From Spirosoma validum (lineage in GTDB: Bacteria > Bacteroidota > Bacteroidia > Cytophagales > Spirosomataceae): a DNA stretch of 64,000 nucleotides. A program made the position numbers and the translations under genes. Positions 61,461 to 64,000 of this stretch are shown here, piece after piece. Numbering within the stretch: the first letter of the stretch is position 1; each line of letters starts with the position of its first letter. Where the stretch lies: positions 62,001 to 126,000 of the forward strand of contig NZ_JACXAA010000008.1 in NCBI RefSeq assembly GCF_014699035.1, written 5' to 3'. The notes beneath the pieces were generated by a model that saw only the letters and a list, made by a program, of their open reading frames with translations, was not told the origin of the DNA and ran no database searches.

Positions 61461-63353
61461 TTACGACATTGCCGAGAGCGTAGTGGTTTGTTGAGCGGAA
61501 GGTGTGCTACGTTCCGATTCCGGTAGAGTTGGGCAGTTCACCCGGATAACTGTGCCCGCTCCCGGATTCGATTCAATAGAAAGTATGGCGCCGATTTGAT
61601 TGGCCCGCGCCTGGATGCTACGTAGTCCCAAACCACTGAAATCAGTGGTCTGGTCGAAACCCATGCCATCATCACGAATGCTGAACAACACCGTCGGGGG
61701 CGTCGCCTGTAGCATGAGCCAAACGTTTTGCGCCTGCGCGTGGCGTAAGCAGTTAATCAGGCATTCTTTGGCAATCATGTGTAATTCACGCCGTTGTTTC
61801 TGGCTAAGACCATGTACCGCGTCTGTTTCGGCCAGATCAATATGTAGTCGCGTGGGCGTATCCGCAAACAGATTATAAGCCGTTTCACGGATACGCAGCC
61901 CCACGTGCTGAAGCGAATCGCTGGACGAATTGAGGCTCCAGACAATTTCCCGCATACTTTCCATAATCTGCCGGGCCGTTTGGCCAATAGTGCTGAGTCG
62001 CTGTTTGGCTCGTTCATCCGATATGTAACGGGCCGTCGTCTGGCTTAAGATGCTAATGCTACTGAGTTGAGAGCCGATTTCGTCGTGCAGGTCGCGGGCA
62101 ATTTCGTCGCGAAGGGTATTGAGCTTCACCTGCTTCTGTTCATTATGCTGCAACTGTTCGATCAACTGTGCCTGAATGCTTACTTTTTCCTGCCGGATTA
62201 GCTCATGGCGCTGAGCAATACCCAACGCAAACATCAGGATTTCCAGCACGTAACCCGTCGCAAAAATGGCGACTTCTGTATCATAGACCGTTGGTAAGTA
62301 CCCAAAAAAACTACGATTAATGATGGAACCTAATCCGCTGATGAAAAAGAACAAAATACCCCAGAACAGGAATTTAGTGACAGCATCATAGAAACGCCAG
62401 AGCGTATAGAGAGTGAAAAAGCCGAATAATAGTAAACATACGTCAACCGCCCGATGTACCTGTTGCCAGACCGGTACGGTGAATTTATCGACAGTGATAA
62501 AAACATCGCCAAGGCCCAGCAGAATAAAGACGCTGATCATGGCTGCATACAGATGGTCAAGTTTGGGGGAGCGTGCTCGTAACTGGACGTATTCCCGTAG
62601 AAAGAGCCCATACGCGGCCAGCGACCAGAGCATAAACGTAAGCGAAAAGCGACTCACAAAACCCACCGAACGTAGCAGCGGCCATCCATCCATAACGTGC
62701 AGATAGTCGTCGTGTATGACGCTACGCAGAATAACCAGCAGCACAAAAAGAGCGTAGTAGAGCAGAACGCGTTCCCGCAAAATAATGTATTGGGTGCCTG
62801 TATACAGGAACATAATCAGCAGACAGCCCACGAAAATCATCCCTAACATTCGAACAGGCAGATGAGCGGCAAGCTGACGATCCAGAAATTGCTGGTAACC
62901 TGCCCGACTGAACAGGCGCGGATAAAGCAGGGCCGTGTTCGCAAACATTTTATTGCGGTAAACAGCTTGTAGATGAACGGTTTGTGCAGGAGGGAGCTGG
63001 AAGAGCACTCCGTTTCGGTGCTGAAAGCCAAATTCCGGGTACTGATCAAGCTGAAGCAGATGAGCCGGATAGAGCCATCCAGATCGGCCTAGTAGGGTAC
63101 GTTTCAAGCCATTGATGCGATAAACGTCTATTTCGTCTACTTCCTGAAACAGAATGACATCAACTTCTGTATTCGTCGGATTAAGCAGCGTATACGTAGC
63201 AGAGGTAGGTGCATACTGAACACAAGTTGTTAATGGTAAGTCAGCGCGGCCGTTGTCGAACGGGTACGTAAATGTTTGCGCCAGACTCGAAAAGCCAGTA
63301 ATCAGAAAAAGTAGCGAAAGAAGCCCTAAGCGAACACATCTATGGCGAGTCAT
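61461..63353 (-). CDS. 7TM (DISM) sensor histidine kinase
   Basis: 630 residues. Signal peptide (CVRLGLLSLLFLITGFSSLA), then a periplasmic beta-sandwich part (7TMR-DISMED2-like, to about 175), then seven membrane helices between about 180 and 400. HisKA_3 follows with RDEIARDLHDEIGSQLSS, near 420. The HATPase part has IAKECLINCLRHAQAQNVW, IRDDGMGFD and GLGLRSIQARANQIG. It is convergent with the LuxR-type regulator gene, six bases apart, and shares its HisKA_3 class, so both kinases may feed the same regulator. The DISM module typically senses small or carbohydrate ligands. Confidence 0.93.
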   Translation of the reverse strand: MTRHRCVRLGLLSLLFLITGFSSLAQTFTYPFDNGRADLPLTTCVQYAPTSATYTLLNPTNTEVDVILFQEVDEIDVYRINGLKRTLLGRSGWLYPAHLLQLDQYPEFGFQHRNGVLFQLPPAQTVHLQAVYRNKMFANTALLYPRLFSRAGYQQFLDRQLAAHLPVRMLGMIFVGCLLIMFLYTGTQYIILRERVLLYYALFVLLVILRSVIHDDYLHVMDGWPLLRSVGFVSRFSLTFMLWSLAAYGLFLREYVQLRARSPKLDHLYAAMISVFILLGLGDVFITVDKFTVPVWQQVHRAVDVCLLLFGFFTLYTLWRFYDAVTKFLFWGILFFFISGLGSIINRSFFGYLPTVYDTEVAIFATGYVLEILMFALGIAQRHELIRQEKVSIQAQLIEQLQHNEQKQVKLNTLRDEIARDLHDEIGSQLSSISILSQTTARYISDERAKQRLSTIGQTARQIMESMREIVWSLNSSSDSLQHVGLRIRETAYNLFADTPTRLHIDLAETDAVHGLSQKQRRELHMIAKECLINCLRHAQAQNVWLMLQATPPTVLFSIRDDGMGFDQTTDFSGLGLRSIQARANQIGAILSIESNPGAGTVIRVNCPTLPESERSTPSAQQTTTLSAMS

Positions 63354-63720
63354 CGTATCGAGTGGGTGTGAATGGTAGCTAAACGAGCAACCTGTAAGCT
63401 AGTCGATATTTTACGGAAAAATAGTAACAAAACCCGTGTTTGCCCGCTGGCTTTTAGCAAAAGGTAATTCGTTACGTTCTGCCAGTGAACGCAAATATCG
63501 TTTGGTGGATGCAGGCAGCATTGTAAGAATGCGACATGACTACGTCATCAGCCTGGCCAATTTGATTACAGAGTAGCCTTTTGCGTACTTTCTTCTTCCC
63601 GGAATGTCCCACTGGGGAACCATATATCCCCCTTTTATGGGATTTTACAGCGTGTGCCATCCTGCGAATTTTGAGGCAGTCATTTACATCTGGGACTAAT
63701 CGCTAAAACACCATTTTCTC
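63354..63720. other. Intergenic region between the 7TM kinase and the lipoprotein gene
   Basis: About 365 bases with divergent promoters. It contains the third copy of the ATCCC-N8-GGGAT palindrome at 63626 and a GAATTTTG -7-like box at 63666. The rest shows no coding frame or RNA fold I can support. The minus-strand kinase promoter is not obvious. Confidence 0.5.
63626..63643. promoter_or_regulatory. ATCCC-N8-GGGAT palindrome upstream of the lipoprotein gene
   Basis: ATCCC (63626-63630) and GGGAT (63639-63643), spacer eight bases. GAATTTTG at 63666-63673, a -7-like box, begins 23 bases after its end. The spacer sequence CCTTTTAT resembles that of the copy at 56577 (CCCTTTTAT). Confidence 0.65.
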
Positions 63721-64000
63721 ATGAACACAAGGTTAATCGCTATCCGCACCATTGCCTTTATGATGTTTATCATACTACTGACAGTGGGTTGTAAGAAAAA
63801 AGAAGAGGAGGTCGATCCTTACGCCTTTCTGAAAGGAACCTGGCAATACGCAAACGGTGCCGAATGTGTATTTGACGCCACGACGAAAACCGCAAAAGGT
63901 ACCAAAGTTCCCACCAACAATACGATCCACAAATTTGTGGTGGGTGAAGAGTATTGGCGCAACGTAACCTCGACCGGAGCCGATGCCTGGAGCTATGAGC
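63721..64000 (+). CDS. Putative lipoprotein (C-terminus beyond window)
   Basis: About 93 codons are visible and the frame is open at the right edge. Lipoprotein signal (FMMFIILLTVGC, with the lipid-modified Cys at residue 24) followed by a Lys/Glu-rich spacer (KKKEEEVDPYAFLKGTW). The GTW motif with flanking Asp and Phe is common at the start of lipocalin-like small outer-membrane lipoproteins in Bacteroidota. It is preceded by the same palindrome as the subtilase-like gene and the LuxR-type regulator gene, so it may belong to their regulon. The rest of the protein is outside the window. Confidence 0.8.
   Translation, partial: MNTRLIAIRTIAFMMFIILLTVGCKKKEEEVDPYAFLKGTWQYANGAECVFDATTKTAKGTKVPTNNTIHKFVVGEEYWRNVTSTGADAWSYE

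Noticed and set aside
1-64000. CRISPR array, prophage, transposase or rRNA genes
   Set aside because: No regularly spaced repeats, phage structural genes, transposases or rRNA sequences were found by reading the window.

Overview
The window reads as a Bacteroidota chromosome, probably order Cytophagales and close to Spirosoma. This is inferred from gene style; no rRNA or species marker is present. Several promoters fit the Bacteroidota -33/-7 pattern (TTTG or TTG, about 18-22 bases, then TAnnTTTG), and ribosome binding sites of Shine-Dalgarno type are mostly absent. Genes are densely packed on both strands, and many intergenic gaps hold long inverted repeats that look like terminators.

Layout. 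0-3 kb: beta-carbonic anhydrase (cut by the window edge), lepA, and a promoter/terminator-bounded tRNA-like RNA. 3-10.7 kb: an Lrp/AsnC regulator, hslV, a CHASE3 histidine kinase with a small response regulator, a PBP4-type peptidase, a beta-CASP RNase-like hydrolase and accA. 10.8-15.8 kb: a membrane protein with a GT2 enzyme, a sugar isomerase-like protein, a HAD phosphatase and an M50 protease. 15.9-22.1 kb: a sigma factor, membrane anti-sigma-like protein, subtilisin-like protease and TPR-CHAT protease in a row. 22.1-30.2 kb: an exonuclease, FUSC and ABC membrane proteins, and pentose-phosphate genes (rpiB, zwf, pgl). 30.3-43.8 kb: an exopolysaccharide/capsule cluster with a Wzi-like protein, polymerase/ligase, acyltransferases, glycosyltransferases, a deacetylase, a formyltransferase, a WcaF-like acetyltransferase and a WecA/TagO-like initiator.

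43.8-44.5 kb: a tRNA-Arg(UCU) gene on the minus strand, split by a group I intron that carries an HNH endonuclease gene on the opposite strand. 44.6-50.9 kb: a LytTR response regulator and four LytS-type histidine kinases in a palindromic order (A-, B-, B'+, A'+), with a DUF1801 gene between 20-base inverted repeats in the middle. 51-56.5 kb: stress/envelope genes (YtxH, DinB-like, two esterases, a GH16 glycanase). 56.6-64 kb: a degenerate subtilase-like protein, an unknown protein and a membrane protein in line with a histidine kinase, then a LuxR-type response regulator, a second (7TM) histidine kinase and a lipoprotein cut by the window edge. Three promoters in this last region share the palindrome ATCCC-N8/9-GGGAT at the same distance from the -7 box, which suggests one local regulon.

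Most noteworthy: the antisense homing endonuclease in the tRNA-Arg group I intron; the 156-nt tRNA-like RNA with a very large variable arm; the palindrome regulon around the subtilase-like/two-component locus; the sigma-protease-CHAT cassette; and the inverted-duplicate kinase array.
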